Assembly (NCBI GenBank): GCA_951799445.1 | Contig: OX637288.1 | Coordinates: forward strand, 48,065,288-48,129,287 | Length of the DNA: 64,000 bases | Direction of reading: 5' to 3' | DNA from: Pseudisothecium myosuroides | Taxonomy: Eukaryota > Streptophyta > Bryopsida > Hypnales > Lembophyllaceae | Shown here: one piece after another, positions 1 through 11,999 of the stretch | Position numbering within the stretch: the stretch's first letter is position 1 | Layout of the letters: each line of letters opens with the position of its first letter | Program-made: the position numbers and the translations under genes | Notes under the pieces: generated by a model | The model's input: only the letters and a program-made list of their open reading frames with translations | Told to the model about the DNA's origin: nothing | Databases searched by the model: none

Positions 1-922
1 AACAGACAGTATATTGAGCTGGAGCAGGTGGGGCGCTGGAAATTCTTGTTCTTGTCAGGGTCGTTTGCCACTCGGATCTTTATGGAGCAGAAGCGGCTGG
101 AGAAGACGGTACTATTCTCTGACCTCTCTTGAATCTGTCCCCCCAAAAATGCCTATGCCTATGATGTACTCTGAATCTTTGATAAGTGTACTACAAACAA
201 TGACCGGAAACCAGTTGTTGACCTACGATATTCCGCGTTGTTGCTTAGAGAAGGTCACATTAAAAAGGTCCCAGTGTGCTATTCAACTAGTCCATTCTAT
301 CACTCATTTCAACGATGATCTTGATTAGGAGAACATGCTTCCACACCCTGCACTTCCCAATTGATTCTTCTTCACAAGTCTCCATCTACCTAAGGTGAGG
401 ATCTGATGTAGAGCGTAATATTCTGCACAAGTTAGAACGGTCGGAATACTCCTGCTTACCAATGGTACGAGTGTTGTGCAGATATCTTTCGTTTTGGCGA
501 AGCAAGGGGGGATGATGCACAAGTTCACAGGCTCATGGAAGATTGAACCCATGAAGGCCTCTGAGGCAGAAACTATGGAAGCTGTACACACAGATACTGG
601 GGTTGCGAAGGCCTCCCAAACTGGAAGTGGTGGCGGTGCTGCTGCTGCTGATCCCATTGTAGGTTCATGGGTTACTTTTGAGCAAGTAGTTGAGCCCACC
701 ATCAAGCCGCCATGGCCACTGAGCAACTACATCCGAGGGATTACGGAGAAGAACACAAGAGACATGCTTGCGGATTTGCATCGAGAATGCCAACGCATGT
801 CGGAGCTTCCGAAGACAACAGCCTCTTCCACCTCAGAAATTGCTGCAGCTACTCCTGAAACTGACTTGACGCCCAAAGTAGACTCTAATGGCCATGGCAT
901 CAAAAGCTCGGAAACCGTTTGA
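1..922 (+). CDS. START/COQ10-like (SRPBCC) domain protein, 3' part
   Basis: Two exons are visible. Exon 1 is 1-108 (truncated by the window edge), the intron is 109-481 (GT...GTGCAG), and exon 2 is 482-922 ending in TGA. The reading frame joins in phase 0. The N-terminal piece reads IELEQVGRWKFLFLSGSF and the second exon continues with GGMMHKFTGSWKIEP, then a low-complexity Ala/Gly linker, then VEPTIKPPWPLSNYIRG and a helical end (NTRDMLADLHRE). This is the second half of a polyketide-cyclase/COQ10-type lipid-binding fold as seen in plant plastid or mitochondrial START-like proteins. The final ~35 residues are Ser/Thr-rich and look disordered. The start codon and N-terminal half lie outside the window. 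Family is inferred from motif order; the exact ligand is unknown. The antisense open frame over 325-726 is a shadow. Confidence 0.7.
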
Positions 923-3369
923 TTCCAGGAGGGAGGAACGCTGCACGCGGAGTATACAAAGTGTTCGATGAATGACTGTCGGGCTTATTGTGGAAACGAG
1001 GAATACATATATTCATCGTGTTAGAGGATAATTTTGTGGTTGATGATCATGGTGATGGGCTTGCCGTTTCAAGGTTATGGTATGAGCAACCATTATCAAT
1101 AGTGTTTAAATATTGTCACAAGGACCATGAATGGTAAGGGTGGCATGGTAATTGTGTTATAGGATGGCACTGGGAGAAGTCATTGATGGAGTGTCAATTT
1201 TTTGAATTCACCATTTATATGCTCATTTTTTTCTTTCAACATGTTATGCCTTGGTTTATGGGCGGCCCTCCTATCAATTATTGGTGCTTCACTCTAATGA
1301 ACTTGAGAAGTGAATCTCTCTATTTTATATGTCACTTGCTCTACTTCCACTTCAACTAGTATATTTGTGCAACTTGCAATGAAAGCAACACAGAACATTC
1401 CATTATCCAAATTCCACACATTTTTTTGGTAATTGCAATAGGTGGCTATAACATGTGCGCATTTCTTACTTCACATTATTCACCAGTGTTACAAGTTGGA
1501 GCTCCTTGACTCCCACCCAAATGGAGGTGTTTGCATTTCATTATTTGGATAGACACTTGGCAGCTAGTTTGGCTCAAACTATCCAGTATTGAGCTTAGAT
1601 GAACTCGTTGTAAGTGAGGATGAGGGTTGATGTGCAAAGCAATGTGTGGGCATACAAAATGCATGCCTTCTTGTGTTTATAGGTTTTCCAATAAAATCAG
1701 ATCATTTAGAAATTTTGAGATATCAAAAGCAAATCTTCTTCATGAGTCGGGGAGAAGTCTCCCCTATTAGAGTTAATTGTAAAGTGTATGCTAGGTGGGA
1801 CTGGGAGCTGGAGTTTGAAAAAAAAACAAGACGAAACTTGTTGGAAAACCAAAATACAAGTCTGATGGAGTTTGGTGCCATGTTTATTTTGTACTATTGA
1901 TAGTTAAACCTTCCTTTGACACCAATTCACAAGCACAGGACAAACTTTACGATTACTCTATTGACCATGATACATTTGGAGTATCTAGCTACATTATTAT
2001 AGTTGATCCTCAAAAGTATTAATGTGATTTTTTCTCATTCTAAAACTCTTAATTTGAAGGAATTAGAATTAAATAGTAATTACATACTAATGTAATTCTC
2101 TTAAAGTTTATGGAGCTGAAGCACCATAAGAGATAGCTAGTTGGAAGACCAAAAGGTATGTTATACCACTACTCGATTCAAAAATACCTAATAATTCCCT
2201 ACATATTCTATGATATTCAAAAAGATAGGTAGTATATCAAGAAGTAGCTTTGTAGGGGAAGCAAGTATAGTTTAGTTGAGTATGTCTCAAAATATATGTA
2301 TAGTTGGATGGTAAGTTACATTCGTACATCAATGTTTTTGTTTTTTAATATATATTAGAGTAAAATTATTGTACTTGCTTAGAATCTATTTGAGATAACT
2401 ATGAAGATTGAGTAAGGTTGTAATCAATTTATTTGATTATAAGTGAAATCCAAAGTATTGGCCCTCTGAGCCACAATTCTCAAAGTATTTGATTGCAAGT
2501 AATTGCAAATCAAATTGATAATACACTGCATGAAAGCAATTGCCATGATCAATGTTTGGAAAGTTTTTAGAGTTGCGTCGGTAATTTGCCTCCACTTTGA
2601 AGAAGGCGTTTTTTTTTTCAAAGACACTACTGTAGTTGCATCCTCTATTTATCAAAATCTCCTAGTTCATTTCCTTTGGTATCAAATTTTTACTTGCCAC
2701 TTTCCTTCAACTTCAAATTTGCAAAGGCTCACAATCCTCCTCTTTCAAAGACATGTCGGTTTTGAAACTAAAGTTGAAATTTCATTACATCAAGCAAGCA
2801 CAAACAACAAAGCAAGGGTCAGCTGCCACGATCAACCCTAAAGCAATAACCACCTTATCCAAGGACATACCCACCTCTAGCAACCCGGGTATTAGCCTTG
2901 GATTTGAAATGGCAAGTGATTAAAATTTGACAATTTCATAAAAGCAGCAACTACATATCCACTTTTATTTTTGCACACCAATTGGTTGCTAATCCTACCA
3001 TTTTTTTGTATGGTTTTGAATCCTTCTAGTTTTGATGCAAAACCTTTTCTCCATTTTCACAATTCAATGAGTTTTTTTTTCAAAGGCAACGGCTAACAAT
3101 GAACTAACCGATGGTTCTTCTTGATTTGCTCCTTGAACATTGGCCACAATGGCTAATCCTTCTAATGGACATAGATAATTGGCTATATGTTTGGAATGAG
3201 AACTTCCATGCTTGAAAACTTTGAATGTCTCTTCTTTTAAATATTAAAAATTGGTGATTGGTGAAGAGCCAAAATCAATTAGATGGGATTCTATTATAAA
3301 TTCTCCAACAAATATTGAAGAAGGGATTACTCGGGAAGAAAGAGACAATAAAGGTTCAAATTATGCTTT
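923..3369. other. 3' UTR then AT-rich intergenic DNA
   Basis: The first ~250 bases are probably the 3' UTR of the START-like gene. The rest is AT-rich with homopolymer runs and only short, compositionally random open frames (1476-2841). I see no domain, RNA gene or clear terminal repeats here. Confidence 0.5.
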
Positions 3370-3907
3370 GTCTATTAATAAAAATGTAGAAAAGTGAATG
3401 AAAAGAGATTCTAAGGTTTTTTCTACAATAGCTTTTTGTCTCATATACGAGCCACTTCAAATGATAGATTATTGTAAAACTTCAAAGGAAACATGGGATG
3501 CATTAAATCTTATTTATTCAATGGGTGTCAAAATGGAGAAAATTTTACAAAGAAATTTTTTTTGGTCTTATAAAACAAATGTACACAGTGGGATGGAAAA
3601 ATCAATTGCTAGATTTAGATTAGTCATTGATGATTTGGTTGGAGTAGGATTTGTTCTTGAAGAAAGAAACAAGAACAATGCCCTCTTGAATACTCCGTAG
3701 TTGATTTACGGAGAATTTTTACAAGTATTAATGGCAATGAATACAATTTATCATTTGTATAGGTTGATTGGTAGGATTCTTCAAAAAGAGTAGAAGATTA
3801 ATAGTAAAAATGGTGGGAAAGTTAAAGCCACAAGCAAAGCTTTTGAAATTACAAAAGGAAAATGCCACTCATGTGGAAAAGTTGGCCATAAAGCATTTGA
3901 ATGCAAC
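3370..3907 (+). pseudogene. Decayed Ty1/copia gag fragment with CCHC knuckle
   Basis: An open stretch (3398-3700) reads like the copia Gag/UBN2 region. It has a segment of the type YCKTSKETWDALNLIY, then an RxF-x-RLVIDDL segment, then a Leu-rich end. About 160 bases downstream, 3863-3904 encodes CHSCGKVGHKAFEC, a perfect C-x2-C-x4-H-x4-C zinc knuckle. Stop codons and frame changes lie between the two parts and no protease, integrase or RT follows, so this is a relic. It is unrelated in sequence to the young copia element at 37873-43254. No flanking LTRs could be identified. Confidence 0.6.
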
Positions 3908-5111
3908 ATCAATACTTTTTATCTTCATATAACTTTAAAAATTTGATGAAAGAAAAATTGTGTTGTCTTAAATTGATGAAAAATTGAAGTATTGTATGCT
4001 TTGGCTCTATGCAATGTCAAGCTTCAGTCCATGTAGCCCAGGTGAATAAAGAGAAAGTGAATTGCATACAAAGGATAAGACTCAATTTAATAATAGGAAC
4101 CATATTCATTTCCTTACTTCGACGCACACAAATTTAAAATAGTTAAGGTAGGAGGTGCAGAAAATACTCAAGAATTAAGAGAAATTTAGCTTTGGATGTA
4201 TTCTATACTGATCAAAGCATTTTCGAACAAATTTTTAGAGAAAGAAAGATGGAGGCACATCCATGACAATTTGATTCATAATTTTTAGAGTTAAACTGAA
4301 TTAGATATGATTTTTTAAAGATCACAATAGTAGGGTGCTATTTGAGTCTTTAGGTACAACCATGAAATGTCAAACATTTATCCTTTAATGGTGCAGATGG
4401 AGTCCAAAAATGAAGGTGTGCTAACCTAAAACTACAACAACATGGTGCATGTAAGGTAGAACAATCCAATAACGTCAGCCTCAAAATTCCTCCATCTATA
4501 GGTTCTTCTCAATTGCGCCAGTCTCTCACCCATTTCCACAGCGTGTGTATCAAGTACTTTGGGCAAGCAATAAAGTGCTATTGTCAGGGAATAACACCAA
4601 GATCACATCTATTTAAGGATGGTTTAAGGTTGATTGGGATGTGGTTCAATAAATCTTGATTTAGGTGAGCTTAATTGTGAATAAGTACTTGTCAAAAAAA
4701 GTTGTAATTTCAGCCAATAGAAGAGGTGCTTTTGGAATGTTGAACTTGTGCTTCTATAACACTCATCATACGGAATTAGAGTGTAGGTCAGTGATTTTGA
4801 ACCTTTTTAAGATGGTCATGACCCCCACCTACTAACAATTTTATATTTTTGATTTGAAAATTCATATCAATTCAAGTTCTTGTCAGATTATTATGATTCC
4901 ACTTACATTTTAGTCAATTCAACTAATTCTATCTCTGAAAAATCCAGGCAATAATCAACGCATTGCACAAGATACCCAGATTGCAAATCAGTATGGTGGT
5001 AGGCTATTCTACCTTAATTGCATAGGATGACATAAAGCCTCCCACCACTCATAGCTCCACATTATGTATACTGAAATTTTGTCTTCTTCCAAATCAAACT
5101 CAATCTCCAAC
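3908..5111. other. AT-rich intergenic DNA with one dispersed repeat
   Basis: There is no coding signal. It holds the repeat segment at 4205-4325 that matches 24660-25005. The string AAGGTAGGAGG near 4145 resembles the end of the TA-flanked MITE family (5112-5535) and may be a lone terminus. Confidence 0.4.
4205..4325 (+). repeat. Dispersed repeat, unoccupied relative of 24660-25005
   Basis: The run CACATCCATGACAATTTG...CATAAT...AAACTGAATTAGA is shared with 24707-25005. In the second copy a 222-bp hairpin MITE (24746-24967) interrupts the block after CATAATT. This copy therefore acts as the empty site for that insertion. Confidence 0.6.
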
Positions 5112-5535
5112 TAAGGTAGGAGGCTCAGAAGTGGAGCATCTAAGGATTGGTCCCCCTTTTTCAAGTATTTCTTTGGACAAGAATATCTTTAGCTCATTTT
5201 TCAGACAAAGAGAAATTGATGAGGAATCTAAATTGATGAGGGATTGGTTTCGTATTTTTTCAAGCATTTTTGAATTACTTATGAATTTTCAAACAAGTTG
5301 GGTTGTAGGTCCCTATTTGTGACCTTAGGTCTTTCATAAACGGTTCACTTGCAATTCTAAATAAAGATGGGGAAAGCAAAGAGAATGATTGGCTCTTGCA
5401 ATTAATAATGCTTTGTTCCTTGATTCATTTAGTGACTATACTAGTCAATTTCAGAACCAACTCATGTCCATTTCACCCCAACCATCTATAGGGTCCATTC
5501 TTAATGCCTGCTTCGTTTTATAGCCTCTTACCTTA
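5112..5535 (+). mobile_element. TA-flanked MITE, copy 1 of 3
   Basis: Ends are TAAGGTAGGAGGCTC... and ...AGCCTCTTACCTTA, inverted copies of one terminus. The interior (CTCATTTTTCAGACAAAGAGAAAT ... TTGGCTCTTGCAAT) matches copies at 18608-19014 (reverse orientation) and 33608-34001. The consensus terminus is TA|AGGTAGGAGGCTTTGAAAG followed by YGAGC. The flanking TA at both ends would suit a Tc1/mariner-type target, but TA could also belong to the inverted repeat. It has no coding capacity; the open frame at 5131-5322 is fortuitous. Confidence 0.65.
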
Positions 5536-6209
5536 TTCCTCAAATTGTGCAATAAGAATCCCAAATGAAAAAATGGGACTAGCAGAAGAACAACGTCGTC
5601 AGAGCATGGCCACCGTGGGGTGGTCAAATCCCCACGGGAAATCTCTCAATCTGAGCTCCAAATTGGATGGTGTGCCCGGCGACTCACAACCCCACACCGT
5701 GGGCCGGCGAAATTGGTTCCCCAGACTATGCTTCGACCTCTGCTGCAGTTACTATTGTGTCGTTACTGCAATTTTTTAATTAATTAATTTTTTAATATCA
5801 AGGACCAAGGTTGTTATTGGGTGGAGTTTAGCCACAATGAATGCAAAGTGATCAGTTGTCAGTCAACGCCGGGCTCTTTTGATATTCCCCGTCCACGCTT
5901 TGCTGTGGTATCCCTGCGAAAAGTGGCCGCGCCCGGTGGCAAAAATCTCTCTCCCAACGCCACGGTGGGGAACATTTTGGAGACCGGGCCCGGAGTTCGC
6001 AGTCCCGTGAGGCTTCACTGAGTGGGGGTGGGCATGCTCTCATGACTCATGAGCGTACGTAAGCAGGCTGTGCTCTTTTGCAGAAATTCCGGCAATTCCC
6101 AGCGAATCAACTACGGTATGTCATCCTGACGACAGTTTTTGCGGTTGCTCTTTGTTGCAATTGCAGCTCAAGCTTTTGCAGAGCTCTGTCGTCACAAGCG
6201 AAGGAGCTG
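5536..6209 (+). promoter_or_regulatory. GC-rich promoter/5' region of the EMB8-like gene
   Basis: Base composition changes sharply to GC-rich from about 5560. A 10-bp motif of the form CACCGTGGGG recurs (around 5611, 5696 and, inverted, near 5965), and CCGTGGGG/CCCCACGG at 5612-5640 forms a short hairpin. No convincing TATA box was found. The frame of the downstream gene stays open from 6078, but the first in-frame ATG is at 6210, so this stretch is read as promoter plus 5' UTR. Confidence 0.4.
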
Positions 6210-9200
6210 ATGGCACTCACCACGGGGCCGCCATCGCTCCTTCGTCGCCACTCCTTGTTTCTGCAACAGCAGCATCAACAACTCCATTTCTCATGTGGGC
6301 CACCATCACGCAGACTTCGTAGCGAGAATTCCAAACTCCAATTGGGGAAGCTCGCATCCCGAGGCCGAGGCCGAGGTGGGTGTGGCAGTGACAGAGGCAG
6401 AGGCAGAGACGTGAGGAAAGCTGGGGTGGTGAGAGCGCAAGGCGCAAGCAGCTGGGCAGCGCTGCCTTCGGTTGCGGCCGCGAGCTTGAGCCTTTCAGCG
6501 GCGTTGGCCATGGGGGCGCAATTGCGGAAGACGCAGATGGAGGTTTTGGGGACGGGGACGGCGTTCAATGGCTCGTTGGTGCCGAAGCTGACTGAGCTGG
6601 AGAAGGATTATAAGCCGTTCCCGTTGCTGACGAATCGACATGTGGAGACCATCTTTGCGGCGTTCTTTCGGTCCTTGCCGAAGCTGACGTATCGGAGGGA
6701 GTGCCTGCTGATGTCGGATGGCGGGACTGTTGCGCTGGATTGGCCGCTGCCGGAGGTGACGAATCCCAAGGCGGTGCTTGTTCTACTGGTTTGCCTCCTT
6801 CACCTCTTGCTGCCGGAATTTTTCACCATTTTAACGAGAGATTGTGGACGATTGGCGTTTGGGTGGAATCTCAGTTTTATTTAGTGTGAGCTTTGGAAGG
6901 TTTGAGAATTCTCCACAATTTCACCGAGAGAATGTTTATTGTTTGGAATTGGGGGTGGAATCCGCCTGTTGTTGTGAGCTTTGAGGGGTTTGAGAATTCG
7001 TCAGAAGCTCAGCTAGAGAATGTTGTTGATTGGAATTTGGTGGAATCTCCCTTTGTTGTGCACCGTTAAGGGATTGAGAATTGTACCGAATGTCATCCGA
7101 GAGGATATTGATGTCTGGAATTTGGGTGGAATCTCCCTTTCGTTTTGAGAGTTGTGAGCCGTTAGGGTTTGAGGATTCTCAGAAATGTCCCAAGAGAGAA
7201 TGTGGATGTTTGGAATATGGTGCAATCTCTGTTTTGTTGTGGGGTTTGAAGAGTGACGAGGGTGGTGCGATGGGCAGCCAGGTTTGACAGGCGGGAGCGA
7301 CGACACCTACGTGCAGCATCTGACGCGGCGTGCAACCAGCCAGGGTTGGGCTGTGGTGGTGTTCAACAGCCGCGGCTGTGCCGGGTCTCCTGTCACCACT
7401 CCTCAGGTTCTTCAGCAACCTGGCACCTCTCATTTCAGGGTTTCCTGCCTATGCCATAATGGCGCTGAGTTGTGCTGAACTTCACAATATTAGGGTGGGT
7501 TTGAAGCTTTGTGCTGAATTTTAGCCGTGCAACTCTCTTTTGTTTCCAAATCTGGCCATCCACGATTTGCGGCCCCAGAATCTCGTCTCAAAGGACTAGC
7601 CCTCGAAGAAGTTTACCTGAATTGCCTCTTTTCTTGGAGTATAATAATGACACTCCCATTATCTCTGCGATCATTTCCTCTCTTCCCGAAGATGAATATG
7701 CTTCCCTTGGATGTGTGGAGCTCTACTCTTTATTGAATGATTAAGAGCTGTGCATTCTTGAAGGATCCGATGACCCAATCCTAAGTTCTTTTTTATTGTG
7801 CCCTACAGATTTTGGCAGTGCTTTTTAGTGTCCAAAGGATATGAATAATAGAAGCCTGAAAGAACAGAAGTCTTAGGAAGACTAGACAACCGGAGGAGGC
7901 TCGATTTTGTCATGGAACGTAACCTTCCTCTCTAAACTGAATCGAGATCATCAAATTTTGGAGATCTATGGCTCAAAGAGTGTGGGGAGGAATGGGATTA
8001 TGACTTTAATTATCTTCTGTACCAACCTCAATACGCCGTGTGGTAATGAAAGGGACAGGAGAGTTGTGTGCTTTATTAGTTTTTTTAGGGTTTTGATGTG
8101 TGTGTGTGTGTTTGTGTGTTTTGCAGTTCTATTCTGCTTCGTTTACAGAAGATTTGCGTCAAGTGGTGAAGCACACTGCGTCTTTGTTCCCATCCTTGCG
8201 AGTCTACGCTGCTGGCTGGTCATTGGGCGCCAACATTTTGGTTCGCTACGTGGGACAGGTGCAGCCAGTGCATGTTTCTTTCTTACTCTGCATCCCTTTT
8301 GGTTCCGTTTCTTTAGTTTAGGTTTGCAAGTAAATTTTGTTTGTCAAATAGTAATTTAGAGAATACCTCTAACTAGTAGTGGGAGGCCACTCAATAGAGT
8401 TCACTGGAGTAATCACTCTTTGGGTACCGGAACCAAACTCTGTCTAGATCACAATTTTATGGTGCAATTATTCAACGTGGGAGAGTGTAAACCATTATTG
8501 AAAGGGCAGTGAACAACCCTATTTGAATTTAAGGATCAGTGGCCTTAGACAATTAGTCAAGTCATGTTACATGACAAGACCAACCAAGTGGATTGGGAGA
8601 GAAGGAGTTGCTGTAAACGGGATAATGTTCTAGTATCCTCTTCCTTATGCTTTGGCTGCTGTTGCGTTTGCAGGAGGCCGAGAGATGTCCACTCTCTGGG
8701 GCGGTTTCCCTCTGCAATCCCTTTGATTTGGTCATTGCTGATGAGGATTTTCACAAAGGCTTCAACAACATCTATGACAAGAGCCTCGCCCGGGGGCTTG
8801 GAAAAATCTTTGCCAAGCATGCCCACCTCTTCAAGGATATTGGCGGCGAGTACAACATTCCTTTGGTTGCCAAGGGCAAGACCGTGCGTGAATTTGACGA
8901 TGGTTTGACAAGAGGTTTGTACAATCCTCTGCATAGTGACATACAGTGGTCCTTGAATTTTATTAATAGCCTCTAAGAGGCCAAGCTAAAACATAAAAAG
9001 TCTAACTTGGTAGCATATTTTAGAATCTTTCAAAGTATATTCTATCCCTAAAAATTGTAAGATATTGTTTCTTCTTTCAAATCCTATTGGTATTGGTATT
9101 GGACAAAGTTTCTCTGTTGGTGAATGTTCTGATTAGGTTCATCCTGCGCTTATTTCTTGAGGCCTACAACGTTCTATTATGAAATCACTTAAAATTTGGA

Positions 9201-10114
9201 ATGATTTGTTGATTGCTGTGGTGGAGATGGTGCAGTGTCATTTGGCTACAAAACAGTAGATGACTACTACTTTGACGCAAGCAGCTCACGCTCAATCAAG
9301 GATGTCAAAGTGCCTCTCTTGTGCATACAGGTGCTTATCTACACCGTCTCCTCAGATAGCTTTGCGTATCCAGCAATTTCTTGGATATATACTGAGTGCT
9401 CTTAGTGCCTTGTCCTTGCAAGTTCCTTTTTTTTTTCGTGAAGGTTGTTTATTTTCTCTTCACCAGGGGATAGATTAAGTAGTGGTTCCAAAATGAATTA
9501 ATTCTGGTATATAAATTGACATGTGACGTGCTTATTAGGATTATTATCATTCTGAGATTGTTGAGAATGTTATTTTCAATTAAATTGTGAGAATTAAACT
9601 TTGGATTGTATTGAGGATTAATGTAAGGGGACTTATGAATAATTTACATTTCAATCGCTGCTTGTCTGGCTTTTAATGATGTAACTTAATCTTGCAGGCT
9701 AAGACTGATCCAATTGCTCCTGAGCGAGGAATCCCTCGGGCAGAGATTGAGGTACGACTTTCAATTGAACCTCATGCAATACATTTCATATGCTTTTCCT
9801 TGGATGCAAAACGTTGGGGCAAGTGTTGTGCGACAATTTTGCTGATTTCGTTGTTGTTGTATGCCTGACAGGCAAACCCAAATTGCTTGCTGGTAGTAAC
9901 GCCATATGGAGGCCACCTGGGATGGATTTCCGGTCCTGAGGCTCCGTTTGGCTGTCCTTGGACTGATCCGTTAATAATGCAATATCTGGAGGCCCTGGAA
10001 GAGGCAGGCAGGGATCCACCTGCTTTCAGGAAAGCGCAAGAGCAGGCTGGAGATGTGGAACTCGCCAGTGTGAGCAGTAGGAAAGCAGTGCATGGAACTG
10101 GACTAATGGAATGA
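6210..10114 (+). CDS. EMB8/YheT-type alpha/beta hydrolase, seven exons, probably plastid-targeted
   Basis: Exons fit canonical GT-AG introns and one continuous frame: 6210-6788, 7278-7406, 8127-8258, 8674-8914, 9236-9330, 9698-9751 and 9872-10114 (TGA). The product is about 490 residues. Residues 1-~100 are rich in Ser, Arg and Ala with few acidic residues, like a chloroplast transit peptide. The family block starts with LLTNRHVETIFAAFFR, then the oxyanion-type PGLTGGSDD, then the nucleophile elbow GWSLGAN (Ser about 268). The acid lies in KTDPIAPERGIP (Asp about 396) and the base in TPYGGHLGW (His about 425), so the triad is complete. The family comprises serine hydrolases acting on esters or lipids; the substrate is unknown. 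All exon joins restore conserved motifs and no lesion is seen, so the gene looks functional. Intron 1 contains a minisatellite. The start at 6210 is the first in-frame ATG. Confidence 0.9.
6825..7250 (+). repeat. Degenerate ~90-bp minisatellite in intron 1
   Basis: Five diverged units repeat the pattern TGGAATTTGGGTGGAATCTC, then TTTGTTGTGAGC, then GGTTTGAGAATTCTC. The GGTGGAAT (or TGGTGCAAT) marker falls near 6863, 6955, 7040, 7126 and 7219, so the spacing is roughly 85-94 bp. It fills most of the 489-bp intron (6789-7277). Confidence 0.75.
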
Positions 10115-10934
10115 TGGGTTGGCCTTTCTTTCAGGACCTTATTACTGCCATCATCAGAGTCTTTCTATGTAAATTTAGAATTTAGAATGTGAGATTTGTG
10201 TAGCTGAGATTTTATCTTCCATACTAATTGATCGTTAGCTTAATTTTTACACGCCCCAAATGGAGGGACTTCGTGTTAAGGAAGGGCCTGTGGAGTCATA
10301 ATTTGTCCAGGTCAAATTCGTTAGACTGGCGTGTTTCAGAGCACCAAATTTGTGACTGAAAAGTAGGACTGGTATAGATCTGAGGTCCTGGCCGGGCATC
10401 AGTAATAGTGCCAATTTCTTGAAATTCGCCATTGATTAAGTACGGTGATCATTGTTCTCACCAATACATTGAGACTAAATAAATTTTATTTCTGAAATCA
10501 ATCCTTTCCATACCTCGCATGTTGCTTGTAGAATTTGCACAATGTGCTATAGTGGTAGATGATTTTGCATTTGTTGAAATGTATATTTTACATTTCTCTT
10601 GGATATTGTATCTTGCAAAGGTAGAGAGTGAGGGTATCTCAAATTTAGAATCCTCCATGATTTAAGATATACTTAATGTTTGGCTAACTCAATTTTTTGG
10701 TGTATCTAGATCCAAGTACCTTGTACTAAGGTAGCAACATCCATAACCATTACTGTATCCAAAGCCATCACTTCTAAAATCTTGAAAAATCTATGGAAAT
10801 GAATAGATGTGATTACAAGGATGTACTATATTTGAACATCAAACCCTAGTGTTGGTATTAGGTGCAATTGCAATTGGCTCTTTAAAAATTCATAACTTAT
10901 TCTCATAGTATCCAAATAATACATTCAAAACATG
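10115..10934. other. 3' UTR of the EMB8-like gene then AT-rich intergenic DNA
   Basis: The first part is presumably the 3' UTR and polyadenylation region. No gene, RNA or clear repeat is recognised beyond it. Confidence 0.4.
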
Positions 10935-11691
10935 ACATTATTAACCTTCATTGGCGGGGTCCCTTTTGCTTCCTCCAAAACAGGAGCCCCCAGCGAATGA
11001 GCTTACAGTCACTAACATCACTGATAGTACACAATGGGCACTTAACCAATGAATTTTGCTGGAATTTAACTTAATTCTCCCCCCAGGTTTCTTAGGGGGG
11101 ATTATACCTCCACCTTGGGGGAAAGAACCTCAGCCGGTATACAATGTTATAAAAGTGCACATGTGTTATTTTTCTCTTGCTAATAGGATCCTATAATTTC
11201 AGAATCTTTATTAATAATAATCATGTACAAAATCCTTATTTTGACGGTTATGGGTGCTACTACCTTATATATGAGCAGAAAGTCTATAGATTTTTTTGCT
11301 ACCAATCTATAGTAGATTCTATATAGAAACTTTATCAAAAAGTAATCCTTGTAAAATGTCGATTCTTACTTTTGGATGGAAATAACCTAGATAATGACTA
11401 ATCTGTTGAGTTCATAACATTATTAACTGGTTGAGCCTCTGCCTCGCAGGTGGAGCTATAGTTCCCTCCTAGATATTTGGGGGAGAATTCAGTGAAAATA
11501 CGAACCCGGTGATTGGCTAGTTTAACAGTGATTGCTTGTTGATTGTCAGGGTTGGCCCATCCTTGGCCCATCCTAGGCTCCTATGTGGATTTATAAAGTA
11601 GTAAGTTCTCAATTTTAAGAAGTTTTGGAGTGCTTGGGGCTCTCCTTTTTACAAAAGCAAAAAGGACCCCCCCAGGCTTGGTTAACAATGT
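10935..11691. mobile_element. Candidate TIR element
   Basis: The left end reads ACATTATTAACC...GGGGTCCCTTTTGCT...GGAGCCCC. The right end is its inverted copy, GGGGCTCTCC...AGCAAAAAGGACCCCC...GGTTAACAATGT. That is an imperfect terminal inverted repeat of about 55-60 bp. Inside are a further inverted C-run/G-run (near 11075-11095) and a tRNA-like stretch (GGTTGAGCCTCTGCCTCGCA). A 30-bp string, TTTTGGATGGAAATAACC plus GATAAT, appears both inside (11368) and just outside (11705), so the history may include a duplication. No transposase is present. Confidence 0.45.
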
Positions 11692-11999
11692 TATGGTTCC
11701 TTGCTTTTGGATGGAAAATAACCTAGATAATTACTAGAAATGTGGGGTGTAGGAGGACAATCAAGAAGGTAGAGTTGAAGACCATTTTGGATAGTGATTG
11801 GGCTTGTTTTTGGAATTGTAAGGTGATTTTTGGTGAACCGTTTAACCTCTTGTTTGGAAATTGAAACCTTTCCCTTAGAAGTGGCAATTTTCCCAAAGGG
11901 ATCATTTTTGTGAATTTTCTTTCCATTTAACCTCTTGCTTGGAAATTAACCTTTTACTTGTTATAGGAATACAAAAAGCTTTGGTTACTTTTTTGTTTT

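Noticed and set aside
7253..7744. Overlapping frames around exon 2 of the hydrolase gene
   Set aside because: They run through GT-AG splice sites into introns 1 and 2; only 7278-7406 in the gene's frame matches the family.
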